A DNA stretch of 32,802 bases from Actinomycetes bacterium (GCA_029782025.1 JAKOVR010000079.1:1-32802); one strand, 5' to 3'. Positions 1 through 9,869 are shown, counted from the stretch's first letter. The notes: a model not told the origin generated them from the letters alone. Numbers and translations: made by a program.

Positions 1-37
1 CGAATTGTTCGCGTTCGCGAACAATTCGCACCCACGG
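1..37. repeat. Large intergenic palindrome, copy 1 (class A, cut by window edge)
   Basis: Bases 1-28 are a perfect palindrome centred at 14/15 (AATTGTTCGCG and its complement). They are followed by the right outer arm CGCACCCACGG; the matching left outer arm lies off the window. Its inner sequence matches the copies at 4830 and 25385. It lies upstream of the carboxylase gene. Confidence 0.85.
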
Positions 38-83
38 AACAGCTGATGCCCGCGTCCATTTCCCGCCCGTCCGGGCCCGTCGG

Positions 84-89
84 TACGCT
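84..89 (+). promoter_or_regulatory. -10 box (TACGCT) of the carboxylase gene
   Basis: A TANNNT hexamer ends 9 nt before the ATG at 99, so transcription would start at or next to the start codon. The same layout recurs before many genes here and supports the ATG at 99 over the in-frame ATG at 111. Confidence 0.5.
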
Positions 90-98
90 GGCGACCCT

Positions 99-1648
<1,550 letters not shown>

Positions 1649-1652
<4 letters not shown>

Positions 1653-1837
1653 GCGTCACCGTCGCCGCCGGGGGCGACCCGACCCCCGAGGAGCTGGCCG
1701 CCATCGTGGCCGCGGTCGAGGTGGCCTGGCCCCGGGCCGCCGCGGGCGCACCCGCCTCCGCGCCCATCAGCCGCTGGCGCTTCAGCGGCCGCTGGTGGTC
1801 CAAGCCGGTGCCGTCCCGGCGCGACCGACCCGTCTGA
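1649..1837 (+). CDS. Acyl-CoA carboxylase epsilon subunit
   Basis: A 62-aa protein starts at GTG 1649 inside the GTGA overlap with the stop of the beta subunit gene, which implies translational coupling. The sequence PTPEELAAIVAAVE near residue 11, a Pro/Ala linker and a C-terminal SRWRFSGRWW are the hallmarks of the small AccE subunits of actinobacteria. These bind the beta hexamer and raise carboxylase activity. In this family the helical N-terminal segment and the Trp-rich tail are the conserved parts, and both are visible. Similarity is short, but position, length and motif agree. Confidence 0.85.
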
Positions 1838-1848
1838 GCGCCCTCTCC

Positions 1849-1893
1849 CGTGGGTGCGCAATGCATCGCTCCGCGATGCATTGCGCACCCACG
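1849..1893. repeat. Large intergenic palindrome, copy 2 (class B)
   Basis: Perfect 21-bp arms (1849-1869 and 1873-1893) flank the loop TCC. The outer arm is CGTGGGTGCG and the inner arm is CAATGCATCGC. It starts 12 bp after the accE stop and ends 15 bp before the -10 box of the next gene. No T-run follows on either strand. It probably acts as a terminator or boundary. Confidence 0.9.
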
Positions 1894-1908
1894 AGGAAGA
1901 GCCGGCCG

Positions 1909-1914
1909 TAGGCT
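1909..1914 (+). promoter_or_regulatory. -10 box (TAGGCT), leaderless start of the phosphoesterase gene
   Basis: The hexamer ends 6 nt before ATG 1921. A -35 element at normal spacing (about 1886-1891) would fall inside the right arm of palindrome copy 2. Confidence 0.55.
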
Positions 1915-1920
1915 GCGGCC

Positions 1921-2925
1921 ATGGAGCTCACGACCGTCGCCGACGACTTCGCCGTGGTGCACGACGGCACCGAGGTCCGGCGCTACGACGACCTCGCCCC
2001 CGACTCGCCCCACGAGGTCGACGGCGTGTCGTTCCGGACGCTCCCCCGCCCCGGCGGCGAGCTGCTGTGCCGGTTCGCCACCGTCAACGACGTCCACTTC
2101 GGCGAGACGGTCTGCGGGGTGATCGAAGGTCTCGATCTCGGCCCCATCTTCTCCGTCGAGCCCGGCGAGCCGCCCTATCCCGACACGATGAACCGTGGCG
2201 CCATCGCCGAGATGGCGGCCGTCCCCGACCTGGCTGCCGTGATCGTGAAGGGCGACCTCACCAGCAACGGCACCGAAGCCGAGTTCCAGGACTTCCTCGC
2301 CCACTACGAGCCCGCCTTCGGCGACCGGCTCCACTGGGTGCGAGGCAACCACGAGAGCTACAACGGCGACGTCGGCCTCAAGCCGGCGCCCTTCTCGGTG
2401 GCGCTCCCCGGCGTGACCGTCGCCGTGATCGACACCAACGTCCCTCGCGACTTCAACGGGCAGATCACCGACGACACGGCGGCCTGGCTCGACCAGTTCG
2501 CGGCCGACACGGCGGGGCCGATCCTCGTGATGGGGCACCACCACGTGTGGAGCCCCGACTCCAAGGAGCGGCCCGAGAAGTACTTCGGGATCGACCCCAC
2601 CGATTCGGAGAAGCTCGTCGCCGTGTTCGAACGGCACCGCAACCTGCGGGGTTACTTCGCCGGGCACACCCACCGCAACCGGGTGCGCCGGATCTCCGCC
2701 ACCGGCGACGTGCCGTGGGTGGAGGTCGCCTGTGTGAAGGACTACCCCGGCGCGTGGGCCGAGTACCGGGTCTACGAGGGGGGCATCCTGCAGGTGCACC
2801 ATCGCATCTCCACCGCCGATGCCCTGTCGTGGACCGAGCGCACCCGCCAGATGTACGCCGGCACCTACGGCGGCTACGCCTTCGGCGGCCTCCACGACCG
2901 CTGCTTCGCCATCGCCACCCACTGA
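1921..2925 (+). CDS. Calcineurin-like metallophosphoesterase (CpdA/Icc type)
   Basis: A 334-aa cytoplasmic phosphoesterase with the full dinuclear-metal motif set: NDVHFGE (D57, H59), VKGDLTSNGTEAEF (D112), RGNHE (N143, H144), MGHHHVW (H206-208) and AGHTHRN (H249, H251). The GNHE and GHTH spacing is typical of class III cyclic-nucleotide phosphodiesterase-type enzymes. The true substrate cannot be read from sequence and may be cAMP, a phospholipid or another diester. There is no signal peptide. The start is set by the leaderless -10 box at 1909. A C-rich spacer of 90 bp separates it from the next gene on the same strand. Confidence 0.9.
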   Translation: MELTTVADDFAVVHDGTEVRRYDDLAPDSPHEVDGVSFRTLPRPGGELLCRFATVNDVHFGETVCGVIEGLDLGPIFSVEPGEPPYPDTMNRGAIAEMAAVPDLAAVIVKGDLTSNGTEAEFQDFLAHYEPAFGDRLHWVRGNHESYNGDVGLKPAPFSVALPGVTVAVIDTNVPRDFNGQITDDTAAWLDQFAADTAGPILVMGHHHVWSPDSKERPEKYFGIDPTDSEKLVAVFERHRNLRGYFAGHTHRNRVRRISATGDVPWVEVACVKDYPGAWAEYRVYEGGILQVHHRISTADALSWTERTRQMYAGTYGGYAFGGLHDRCFAIATH

Positions 2926-3015
2926 GCCGACCGCCCCGCCGACCGCCCCGCCGGCCGACCGACCGGACCCCCCGACCACCCGACCGACGGCCCGACCCCA
3001 CCGACGAGCGACCCG

Positions 3016-3684
3016 ATGCCCGACCACGACGACTCCTCCGACGACGCCTACGACCTCGACGTCACCCCGGCGCTCTACGCCATCGCCGCCCGCTGGTTCC
3101 TCGACGTGGTGCGGGCGATCCGCCCCGACCAGTGGGAGCAACCCGGCCTCGGCGAGTGGACCGTCCGCGAGCTGGTGGCCCACACCGGCCGGGCCTTCGC
3201 CACGGTGACCGAGTACCTGGTCGACGGACCCGAGGCCGATGCCCTCGGGGTCGATCTCGACGACGTGGTCGAGTATTACCGGTCCGCATTGGCCGATCCC
3301 GCCATCCATGCCGCGGTCGCCGACCGGGGCCGGCAGGCCGCTGCCGCTCTCCCGGCCGACCCGGCCGGGGTGGTGACCGCACTCGAGGAGGCGGCGCAGG
3401 CCGCACTCGAGGCCATCGACGCCGCGTCCGACGACGCCGTGTGCCGGTCGATCGCCGGGGTGCTGTGGCTGCCCGACTACCTCGATTCCCGCCTCGTCGA
3501 GCTCGTGCTGCACACGCTCGACATCTGCGCCGCCACCGGCCAACCCCTCCAGCCACCCGGCGGTCCGGCGCAGCGGGTGCTCGACATCCTCAGCGCGCTG
3601 GTGCCGGCCACCGACCGGGGCGCGGTGCTCCTCGCCCTCACGGGCCGGCGGCCGCTGCCAGACGGCTTCACCGCCCTCGGATGA
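3016..3684 (+). CDS. DinB/maleylpyruvate isomerase-like metal-binding protein
   Basis: A 222-aa protein of the mycothiol-dependent maleylpyruvate isomerase N-terminal-domain type (DinB-like four-helix bundle). The signature W-x3-GLGEWTVRELVAHTGRA sits at residues 40-60 with probable metal ligand H56. A second ligand pair, E162 and H166, lies in LVELVLHTLDI. Family members are cytoplasmic and are thought to act in thiol-dependent transfer reactions; many have no known substrate. It overlaps the next gene by 4 bp (ATGA at 3681-3684), so it is translationally coupled to the CoA-transferase. This suggests a shared pathway but does not identify it. Confidence 0.8.
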   Translation: MPDHDDSSDDAYDLDVTPALYAIAARWFLDVVRAIRPDQWEQPGLGEWTVRELVAHTGRAFATVTEYLVDGPEADALGVDLDDVVEYYRSALADPAIHAAVADRGRQAAAALPADPAGVVTALEEAAQAALEAIDAASDDAVCRSIAGVLWLPDYLDSRLVELVLHTLDICAATGQPLQPPGGPAQRVLDILSALVPATDRGAVLLALTGRRPLPDGFTALG

Positions 3685-4799
3685 GCACCGGGCGGGGTCC
3701 GCTGGCCGACCTGCGGGTGGTCGACCTGGCCACGGTGCTGGCCGGCCCGGGGTGTGCCCGCTACCTCGCCGACTACGGCGCCGACGTCATCAAGATCGAG
3801 GCACCGGCCGGCGACAGCCTCCGGAACATGGGCTGGCGGGACCCGGCCGACGGGCAGAGCCTCTTCTGGAAGCAGGTCAACCGCAACAAGCGCGTCGTCG
3901 TGCTCGACCTGAAGGTCTCGGAGCAGCGTGACCGGGCCCGGGCCCTGATCCTGGAAGCCGACGTGCTGGTGGAGAACCTCCGGCCGGGCAAGCTCGAAGC
4001 GCTCGGCCTCGATCCGGTCGAGCTCATCGCCGCCAACCGACGGCTGGTCGTCACCCGCGTCACCGGGTTCGGTCAGGACGGGCCCTACGCCGGGCGGCCC
4101 GGGTTCGCCTCGATCGCCGAGGCCATGAGCGGGTTCGCCGCCATCAACGGCGAGCCCGACGGTGCGCCGCTCCTCCCGCCCATCGCGCTGACCGACGAGG
4201 TCACGGCGATCGTCGCCGCTTTCGCCACGATGGTGGCGGTGCACGCCGGGGTCGGGCAGATCGTCGACGTCAACCTGCTCGACTCGCTGCTCCAGCTCAT
4301 GGGGCCGCTGCCGGCGGCGCGGGCGCTGCTGGGGTACGAGCAGCCCCGGCTCGGCGCCGGCATCCCCTACACCGTGCCCCGCAACACGTACCGGTGCGGC
4401 GACGGGCGCTGGGTGGCCGTGTCGTCGTCGTCGGACTCGGTGGCCGCTCGGATCATGGCCCTCATCGGCGCCGGGGACGACGAACGGTTCGCCACCTTCG
4501 AGGGCCGGGTGGCCCACCGGGCCGAGATCGACGAGCGCATGGCGACCTGGATCGGCGCCCGCACCCTCGACGACGTGCTCGAGGCCGTCACCGCGGCCGA
4601 GGCCGCCGCCGCGCCCGTGGCCACGATGGCCGACGTGCTGGCCGACCCGCACCTCCGGGCCCGCCACGCCCTCCCCGAGGTCGACGGCGTGCCCATGGCC
4701 GGCCTCGTGGCCCGCCTGTCGGCCACCCCCGGCGCCCTGCACCACGCCGGCCGCCCCCTCGACGCCGACGCCGGCGCCACCTGGCACCCCCGCCCCTGA
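3681..4799 (+). CDS. Class III (CaiB/BaiF) CoA-transferase
   Basis: A 372-aa family III CoA-transferase moving CoA between carboxylic acids through an aspartyl-CoA anhydride. The N-terminus LADLRVVDLATVLAGPGCARYLADYGADVIKIE is the family hallmark. It is followed by NRNKRVVVLDLK, VENLRPGKLEALGLD and RVTGFGQDGPYAGRPGF. The likely catalytic Asp is D172 in ALTDEVTA. Length is slightly below the roughly 400 aa norm. The start overlaps the previous stop (ATGA). Substrate is unknown. Because an ethylmalonyl-CoA mutase lies nearby, a mesaconyl-CoA transferase role is possible, but actinobacteria carry many paralogues, so this is only a suggestion. Palindrome copy 3 follows the stop. Confidence 0.9.
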   Translation: MSTGRGPLADLRVVDLATVLAGPGCARYLADYGADVIKIEAPAGDSLRNMGWRDPADGQSLFWKQVNRNKRVVVLDLKVSEQRDRARALILEADVLVENLRPGKLEALGLDPVELIAANRRLVVTRVTGFGQDGPYAGRPGFASIAEAMSGFAAINGEPDGAPLLPPIALTDEVTAIVAAFATMVAVHAGVGQIVDVNLLDSLLQLMGPLPAARALLGYEQPRLGAGIPYTVPRNTYRCGDGRWVAVSSSSDSVAARIMALIGAGDDERFATFEGRVAHRAEIDERMATWIGARTLDDVLEAVTAAEAAAAPVATMADVLADPHLRARHALPEVDGVPMAGLVARLSATPGALHHAGRPLDADAGATWHPRP

Positions 4800-4829
4800 G
4801 CCCGGCCTCTCCTTCCTGCGTGCCCCCTT

Positions 4830-4877
4830 CCCGTGGGTGCGAGTTGTTCGCGTTCGCGAACAATTCGCACCCACGGG
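4830..4877. repeat. Large intergenic palindrome, copy 3 (class A)
   Basis: Pairs run from 4830 with 4877 to 4852 with 4855, leaving TT at the centre. One G/T mismatch (4843 with 4864) would be a G-U wobble in plus-strand RNA. The outer arm is CCCGTGGGTGCG and the inner arm is A(A/G)TTGTTCGCG. It sits between the CoA-transferase stop and the lipase start. Confidence 0.9.
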
Positions 4878-4879
4878 AG

Positions 4880-4885
4880 TACGGT
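4880..4885 (+). promoter_or_regulatory. -10 box (TACGGT), leaderless start of the lipase gene
   Basis: It begins 3 nt after palindrome copy 3 and ends 7 nt before ATG 4893, so the -35 region must lie within the palindrome. Confidence 0.55.
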
Positions 4886-4892
4886 CGGCGGC

Positions 4893-6134
4893 ATGCCGGG
4901 CCGTCCCCGAAGCGTCGTTGCCCGCGGGCTGGTCGCGCTCGTCGCTGCGGCCGTGTCGCTCGGCCCAGCGGTGGTCGCACCGGCCCCCGCCCTGGCCGCG
5001 CTCCCGCCCGTCTACACCGTGCCCGACCCCCTCCCGCCGGCCCCGCCGGGCACCATCATCGCCAGCGAGGACCTCGGACCCGTGCCCGGGGGCGAGCGCC
5101 AACGGATCCTGTACCACTCCCGTTCGATCACCGGGGCCGACATCGCCGTCAGCGGCCTGCTGTTCGTCCCGTCCGCCGCCGCGCCGCCGGGCGGGCGGCC
5201 GGTCCTGGCCTGGGCCCACGGCACCACCGGTGCCGCCGACCCGTGCGCCCCGTCGCTCGGGGGCTACGACCCCGAGCTGCTCTCGGACTGGCTGGCCCGC
5301 GGCTACGTCGTGGCCGCCACCGACTACCAGGGGCTCGGGACCCCGGGCCTCCACCCGTACCTGCTCGGCGACAGCGAGGGTCGGGGCGTGCTGGACTCGG
5401 TCCGGGCGGCCCGCGCCTTCCCCGGGGCCGACGCGCTCGGCCCGGTCGTCATCTACGGCCACTCCCAAGGGGGCCACGCCACCATCTTCGCCAACGAGCT
5501 GGCGCCCACCTACGCGCCGGAGCTGCCCGTGGTGGGCGCGGTCGCCGCCGCCCCGGCGTCGCAGATCGTGTTCGCCTTCCAGCTCATCGACACCAGCCCG
5601 GTGATCCGGGCCGCGGCGGTGATGATGGGGGCCGGGTTCGCCCAGGAGTACGGCCTCGACGTCCACGCCATCTTCACGGCCGAGGCGGTCAACCGCATCG
5701 GGATCGTCGACACCGGCTGTCAGCCCGAGGTGGCGGCCGCCTACGCCGACCTCACCGGACCCCAGACGGTGCAGACCCCACCCGGCGAGGTCCCGGGGTG
5801 GCGGGAGGCGCTGGCCGCGGCCGAGCCCGGCCAGCGGCCCGAGGCCTCCCCGTTGCTGATGTACCAGGGGACGGCCGACGAGGAGGTGCCGTACATCGCG
5901 GGGCAGATCCTCGATGCCCGGCTCTGTGCCACCGGCGTCCCCCACGTGTTCACCACCTATCCGGGCGCCAACCACAGCCAGATCATCGACCTCGGCCGGC
6001 AGGCCACCCTCGACTTCGCCGACGCCCGGGTCCGGGGCGACGCCTTCGTCCCCGACGCCTGCCCGCAGGCCGCTCCCACCACCACCGGCCCCCCGACGCC
6101 GGTCCCGACCGTCACCCCCGCCTTCACGGGTTAG
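4893..6134 (+). CDS. Secreted alpha/beta-hydrolase, secretory lipase family
   Basis: A 413-aa exported lipase/esterase. Residues 1-36 form a Sec signal peptide (RPR, a hydrophobic core, then APALAA). The mature part shows LAWAHGTTG (oxyanion region), YVVAATDYQGLGTPG and the nucleophile elbow YGHSQGGH with S191. A probable catalytic Asp is D329 in GTADEEVPY, and H361 lies in PGANHSQ. This order matches the LIP-type triacylglycerol lipases. C117, C276 and C345 could form a disulfide. The longer upstream reading frame starts inside palindrome copy 3 and is rejected; ATG 4893 has the leaderless -10 box. It probably releases fatty acids or short acyl groups outside the cell. Confidence 0.88.
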   Translation: MPGRPRSVVARGLVALVAAAVSLGPAVVAPAPALAALPPVYTVPDPLPPAPPGTIIASEDLGPVPGGERQRILYHSRSITGADIAVSGLLFVPSAAAPPGGRPVLAWAHGTTGAADPCAPSLGGYDPELLSDWLARGYVVAATDYQGLGTPGLHPYLLGDSEGRGVLDSVRAARAFPGADALGPVVIYGHSQGGHATIFANELAPTYAPELPVVGAVAAAPASQIVFAFQLIDTSPVIRAAAVMMGAGFAQEYGLDVHAIFTAEAVNRIGIVDTGCQPEVAAAYADLTGPQTVQTPPGEVPGWREALAAAEPGQRPEASPLLMYQGTADEEVPYIAGQILDARLCATGVPHVFTTYPGANHSQIIDLGRQATLDFADARVRGDAFVPDACPQAAPTTTGPPTPVPTVTPAFTG

Positions 6135-6161
6135 CCCGGCGCCTCGTTGCCGACCCCGCAT

Positions 6162-6216
6162 CTCCCTGTGGGGGCGTAATGCAGCGCGGAGCGATGAATT
6201 ACGCACCCACAGGGAG
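6162..6216. repeat. Large intergenic palindrome, copy 4 (class B, most diverged)
   Basis: 26-bp arms (6162-6187 and 6191-6216) flank the loop GGA, with three mismatches (6173/6205, 6181/6197, 6184/6194). The outer arm is CTCCCTGTGGG. It lies between the convergent lipase and GGDEF-like genes, a position suited to a bidirectional terminator. Confidence 0.85.
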
Positions 6217-6224
6217 AAGGCCGG

Positions 6225-6995
6225 TCAGTCGGCGGTGGCGACCTCGATGCGGTCCTGGCGCCACTCCCGGGCCATGTCGAGGGCGAGGTCGGCCCGGTCG
6301 AGGATGTCCTCGGTGGTGAACCCGTGGGCCGGGTAGCAGGCGACGCCGGCCCACAGGTTGAGGCCGGGGTCGGCGGTGTTGAGGGCCCGGCGCACCCGCT
6401 CGACGGTCCAGATCGCCCCGTTCTCCGAGGTGTCCTCGAGGACGAGGGCGTAGCCGCCGTCGAGGAGGCGGCAGGCCGTGTCGGACTCCCGGACCGTGCC
6501 CAGGATGGACCGAGCCACCACCGCCGGGTCGGCGGGGCGGGTGTCGGGCGTGTTGAGCCCCTCGACCACCTCGAGCACCACGACGGCCACCGGCTTGAGG
6601 TTCCGGCGGGCCGAGGCGATGCGGGCGTCGAGCGCCACGGTGAAGTAGCCCTCCGAGTAGAGCCCGGTGGCCGGGTCGGTCAGGTTGTCGGCCTCGGTGC
6701 CCCGCCGCACGGCGGTGAGCTGGATCCGGTTGGCCAGCATCGACTCGGCCTCGGCCCGGGCTTCGGCCTCGTGGGCGGCCTGGGCCTCGAGCTCCTGCAC
6801 CTTCTCGGCCAGCTCGTCGAGGCGGTCGTCGGCCTTCTTCAGGGCCATGACCAGGAAGTACGCGGTGGTGCCGGCGATCAGGGCCATCACGCCCGCGATG
6901 ACGCCGTAGCTCACGGTCTGCGAGACTGCCGCGAGGGCGCCCAGCACCAACCCGAGCACTCCGGCGACGACACCGACGATGGCACGCCGTTCCAC
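6225..6995 (-). CDS. Membrane protein with degenerate GGDEF domain
   Basis: A 256-aa protein. Two hydrophobic segments (about residues 5-25 and 30-50) are followed by a charged heptad-rich coiled coil (55-95). A GGDEF-fold domain (about 105-250) begins with DPATGLYSEGYF, the counterpart of D-x-LTGL-x-NR. The signature loop reads LLDGGYALVLED (residues 177-188) instead of GGDEF, so the two acidic catalytic residues are lost. It cannot be an ordinary diguanylate cyclase. It may be a c-di-GMP or GTP sensor or a structural signalling scaffold. The start used is GTG 6995. Its stop lies 9 bp beyond palindrome copy 4. Confidence 0.75.
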   Translation of the reverse strand: MERRAIVGVVAGVLGLVLGALAAVSQTVSYGVIAGVMALIAGTTAYFLVMALKKADDRLDELAEKVQELEAQAAHEAEARAEAESMLANRIQLTAVRRGTEADNLTDPATGLYSEGYFTVALDARIASARRNLKPVAVVVLEVVEGLNTPDTRPADPAVVARSILGTVRESDTACRLLDGGYALVLEDTSENGAIWTVERVRRALNTADPGLNLWAGVACYPAHGFTTEDILDRADLALDMAREWRQDRIEVATAD

Positions 6996-7045
6996 CTCTC
7001 TCCATCGGACCGCCCCGGCCCGATGTGAGCCACTCAGAGCGCGAA

Positions 7046-7068
7046 ATCGGGCCCGGAGCGCGCCCGAT
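7046..7068 (-). terminator. Possible terminator hairpin after the mutase gene
   Basis: ATCGGGC (7046-7052) pairs with GCCCGAT (7062-7068) over a 9-nt loop, 45 bp past the mutase stop on the minus strand. There is no T-run, and the surrounding sequence is very G+C-rich, so chance pairing is plausible. Confidence 0.3.
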
Positions 7069-7113
7069 CGGGTGGTCGGGTGAGACCGGCCCCCGGGCCC
7101 GGGCCGCCCGGGG

Positions 7114-9087
7114 TCAGGCGCGGTGGGCGGCGGCCAGGTCGGCGATCTCGGCCATGATCCGCCCGAACTCGAAGTCCTTGGGGGTGTAGACGGCGGCCAC
7201 GCCCTCGGCCAGGAGCTTGGTCTGGTCGTCCTCGGGGATGATCCCGCCCACCACCACCGGTGCGTCGACCCCGCCCGCCCGCAGCAGCCGCAGGGTCTCG
7301 GGCACGAGCTCCAGGTGGGATCCCGAGAGGATGGAGAGCCCGACCACGTCGACGTCCTCGTCGAGGGCGACGGCGGCGATCTGCTCGGGCGTGAGCCGGA
7401 TGCCCTGGTAGATGACCTCCATGCCGGCGTCCCGGGCCGCGACCGCGATCTGCTCGGCGCCGTTGGAGTGGCCGTCGAGCCCGGGCTTGGCCACCAGGAA
7501 TCGGGGCGGGCCGCCGGCCATCCCCTTGACCCGCTCGGCCACGTCGTGCAGCGCGGTCGAGATCCCGCCGACGCCGACGGCGGCGGCGACGCCGGTCGGC
7601 GCCCGATACTCGCCGAACACCTCCCGCAGGGCGCCGGCCCACTCGCCGGTGGTCCCGCCGGCGTGGGCGAAGGCGATGGTGGCCGGCATGATGTTCCCGC
7701 CGTCCTCGGCCACGCGGCGCAGCGCGTCGAGCGCGGCGCCGACGGCGGCGGCGTCCCGGCCGGCCCGCCAGGCCTGCACGTCGGCGATCATCTCGGCCTC
7801 CACCGCCGGGTCGACCTTCAGGATCGCCTCCTCGCCCCCGAGCGGCGAGGGCTCGGTCTCGGTGAAGGCGTTGACGCCGACCACGAGCTGGTCGCCCGTC
7901 TCGATGCGCCGGGCCCGGTCGGTGTTGGACGCCACGAGGCGCCCCTTCAGCTCCTCGATGGCAGCGAAGGCCCCGCCCAGGGCCAGGACGTCGTCGAGCT
8001 CGGCCTGGGCCGCCTCGACCAGCTCGGCCGTCCGCGCCTCGATCACGGTGGACCCGTCGAAGATGTCGCCGTACTCGAGCAGATCGGTCTCGAACGCCAG
8101 CACCTGCTGCATGCGCAGCGACCACTGCTGGTCCCACGGCCGGGGCAGGCCGAGCGCCTCGTTCCAGGCCGGGAGCTGGATGGAGCGGGCCCGGGCCTTC
8201 TTCGACAGCGACACGGCGAGCATCTCGAGCACGATGCGCTGGATGTTGTTCTCGGGCTGGGACTCGGTGAGGCCGAGGCTGTTGACCTGCACGCCGTACC
8301 GGAAGCGCAGGGCCTTGGGGTCGGTCACGCCGTAGCGCTCGCGGCCGATCCGCTCCCACAGCTCGACGAAGGCCCGCATCTTGCACATCTCCTCGACGAA
8401 GCGGATGCCGGCGTTGACGAAGAACGAGATGGAGGCGAACACCTGCGGGAAGCGGTCGTCGTCCACCTGGCCCGACGCCCGCACGGCGTCGAGGACGTCG
8501 ATGGCCGTGGCCAGCGAGTAGGCGAGCTCCTGCACCGGCGTGGCCCCCGCCTCCTGCAGGTGGTACGAGCACACGTTCATCGGGTTCCACTTGGGCACCC
8601 GGTCGGCGCAGAAGGCGATCATGTCGACGATCAGCCGCTTCGACGGCTCCGGCGGGAAGATGTAGGTGCCGCGGGAGAGGTACTCCTTCACGATGTCGTT
8701 CTGGGTGGTGCCCCGCAGCTGTTGGCTCGCCACCCCGTGGTCCTCGGCGTTGGCGATGTAGAGGCCCAGCATCCACGCCGCCGGTGCGTTGATGGTCATC
8801 GACGTGTTCATCTCGCCGACCGGGATCTGGTCGAGGAGGGTGCGCATGTGGCCGAGGTGGGCGACGGGCACACCGACCTTGCCCACCTCGCCCCGGGCGC
8901 GGGGGTCGTCGGGGTCGTACCCGGTCTGGGTGGGAAGGTCGAAGGCGATCGACAGGCCGGTCTGGCCCTTGGCCAGGTTGGTCCGGTACAGCTCGTTGGA
9001 GGCCTTGGCGGTGGAGTGGCCCGAGTAGGTCCGCATCATCCACGGCGCGTCCCGCCGGGCCCGGCCGTTGTCGTTGCTGGTTACCAT
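7114..9087 (-). CDS. ecm: Ethylmalonyl-CoA mutase (coenzyme B12-dependent)
   Basis: A 657-aa adenosylcobalamin mutase combining the substrate-binding barrel and the B12 domain in one chain. The N-terminal RTYSGHSTAKASNELYR, NLAKGQTGLSIAFDLPTQTG and GEVGKVGVPVAHLGHM follow Ecm/MeaA rather than methylmalonyl-CoA mutase, which reads RQYAGFST at the first position. The C-terminal domain holds KPGLDGHSNGAEQIA, with cobalt-ligand motif D538-x-H540-x2-G543, then GIRLTPEQIA, LSILSGSH and VVVGGIIPEDD. The length suits Ecm and is shorter than MutB. It converts ethylmalonyl-CoA to methylsuccinyl-CoA in the ethylmalonyl-CoA pathway. No MeaB-type chaperone or crotonyl-CoA carboxylase/reductase is visible nearby. 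Separation from methylmalonyl-CoA mutase is from remembered motifs. Confidence 0.85.
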   Translation of the reverse strand: MVTSNDNGRARRDAPWMMRTYSGHSTAKASNELYRTNLAKGQTGLSIAFDLPTQTGYDPDDPRARGEVGKVGVPVAHLGHMRTLLDQIPVGEMNTSMTINAPAAWMLGLYIANAEDHGVASQQLRGTTQNDIVKEYLSRGTYIFPPEPSKRLIVDMIAFCADRVPKWNPMNVCSYHLQEAGATPVQELAYSLATAIDVLDAVRASGQVDDDRFPQVFASISFFVNAGIRFVEEMCKMRAFVELWERIGRERYGVTDPKALRFRYGVQVNSLGLTESQPENNIQRIVLEMLAVSLSKKARARSIQLPAWNEALGLPRPWDQQWSLRMQQVLAFETDLLEYGDIFDGSTVIEARTAELVEAAQAELDDVLALGGAFAAIEELKGRLVASNTDRARRIETGDQLVVGVNAFTETEPSPLGGEEAILKVDPAVEAEMIADVQAWRAGRDAAAVGAALDALRRVAEDGGNIMPATIAFAHAGGTTGEWAGALREVFGEYRAPTGVAAAVGVGGISTALHDVAERVKGMAGGPPRFLVAKPGLDGHSNGAEQIAVAARDAGMEVIYQGIRLTPEQIAAVALDEDVDVVGLSILSGSHLELVPETLRLLRAGGVDAPVVVGGIIPEDDQTKLLAEGVAAVYTPKDFEFGRIMAEIADLAAAHRA

Positions 9088-9093
9088 CCGGTA

Positions 9094-9099
9094 ATTATC
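9094..9099 (-). promoter_or_regulatory. -10 box (GATAAT), leaderless start of ecm
   Basis: GATAAT read on the minus strand ends 6 nt before ATG 9087. TTGTGG at 9124-9119 is a weak -35 candidate with a 19-nt spacer. Confidence 0.5.
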
Positions 9100-9135
9100 G
9101 CCCCCCGGGACGGGAACCCCACAACTGTCGTCCCG

Positions 9136-9822
9136 TCAGGAACGGCCCCCCGGGCCGATGCCCCCGAAGGGATCCACGGGCAGGGCCACGGCGTCCCGTA
9201 GCAGCTCGAGGTACCGGGGCCGGGCCACGTCGACGGCGCCGAGCGTGGCCAGGTGGTCGGTGGTCCACTGGACGTCGAGCAGCACGGCGCCCCCGGCCCG
9301 GAGGATGCCCACCAGCCCGACCAACGCCACCTTGGAGGCGTCGCGGGCCAGGTGGAACATCGACTCGCCGGCGAAGAACCCGCCGATGGCGATCCCGTAC
9401 AGCCCGCCCACGAGCCGGCCGGCGTCGTCCCACACCTCCACGGAGTGGGCCCACCCGAGCTCGTGCAGCCGGGTGTAGGCATCGACGATGTCACGGGTGA
9501 TCCACCGTCCGTCCCGTTCCAGGGCGGCGCAGGTGCCGATCACGGCGGCGAAGTCGCGGTCGGCGGTGACGTCGTAGCGGCGGCAGGACTGGCGCAGCGA
9601 CCGGGTCACCCGGAGCCCGTCGAGGGGCAGGACGCCCCGGGGGTCCGGCGACCACCATCCCATCGGGCCGCGGTCGCCCACCGGCATCGGGAACAGCCCG
9701 GACCGGTAGGCGGCGAGCAGCGTGCCCGGCTCGAGGTCGGCGCCGACCCCGACGACGCCGAACTCGTCGGCCGTGGCGGCCGGCGGGAAGACCCAGCGGG
9801 TGGCGGGCGGCTCGATCGGCAC
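9136..9822 (-). CDS. aat: Leucyl/phenylalanyl-tRNA-protein transferase
   Basis: A protein of about 228 aa that adds Leu or Phe from aminoacyl-tRNA to N-terminal Arg/Lys of proteins, marking them for ClpS/ClpAP decay (N-degron pathway). Family blocks are WVFPPA, GVGADLEPGTLLAAYRSGLFPMP, GWWSPDPRGVLPLDGLRVTRSLR, WITRDIVDAYTRLHELGWAHS, GGLYGIAIGGFFAGESMF, ALVGLVGILRAGG and DVQWTTDHLATLGA. GTG 9822 is chosen because the product MPIEPPATRW then aligns with the usual Aat N-terminus. A TTG at 9834 is the alternative. Its start lies 47 bp after the aminotransferase stop on the same strand, so the two are probably cotranscribed. Confidence 0.9.
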   Translation of the reverse strand: MPIEPPATRWVFPPAATADEFGVVGVGADLEPGTLLAAYRSGLFPMPVGDRGPMGWWSPDPRGVLPLDGLRVTRSLRQSCRRYDVTADRDFAAVIGTCAALERDGRWITRDIVDAYTRLHELGWAHSVEVWDDAGRLVGGLYGIAIGGFFAGESMFHLARDASKVALVGLVGILRAGGAVLLDVQWTTDHLATLGAVDVARPRYLELLRDAVALPVDPFGGIGPGGRS

Positions 9823-9869
9823 GCCGGCATTCAAGCCGACCCGGCCCGCCGGACGGGGGTCGGCGACCG

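Noticed and set aside
2926..3015. C-rich CCGACCGCC-type low-complexity spacer
   Set aside because: Only short imperfect repeats matching overall base bias; no stable hairpin, promoter box or reading frame supports a function.
4833..4892. 20-residue N-terminal extension of the lipase
   Set aside because: It is encoded by the palindrome, precedes the signal peptide, and is upstream of the leaderless -10 box.
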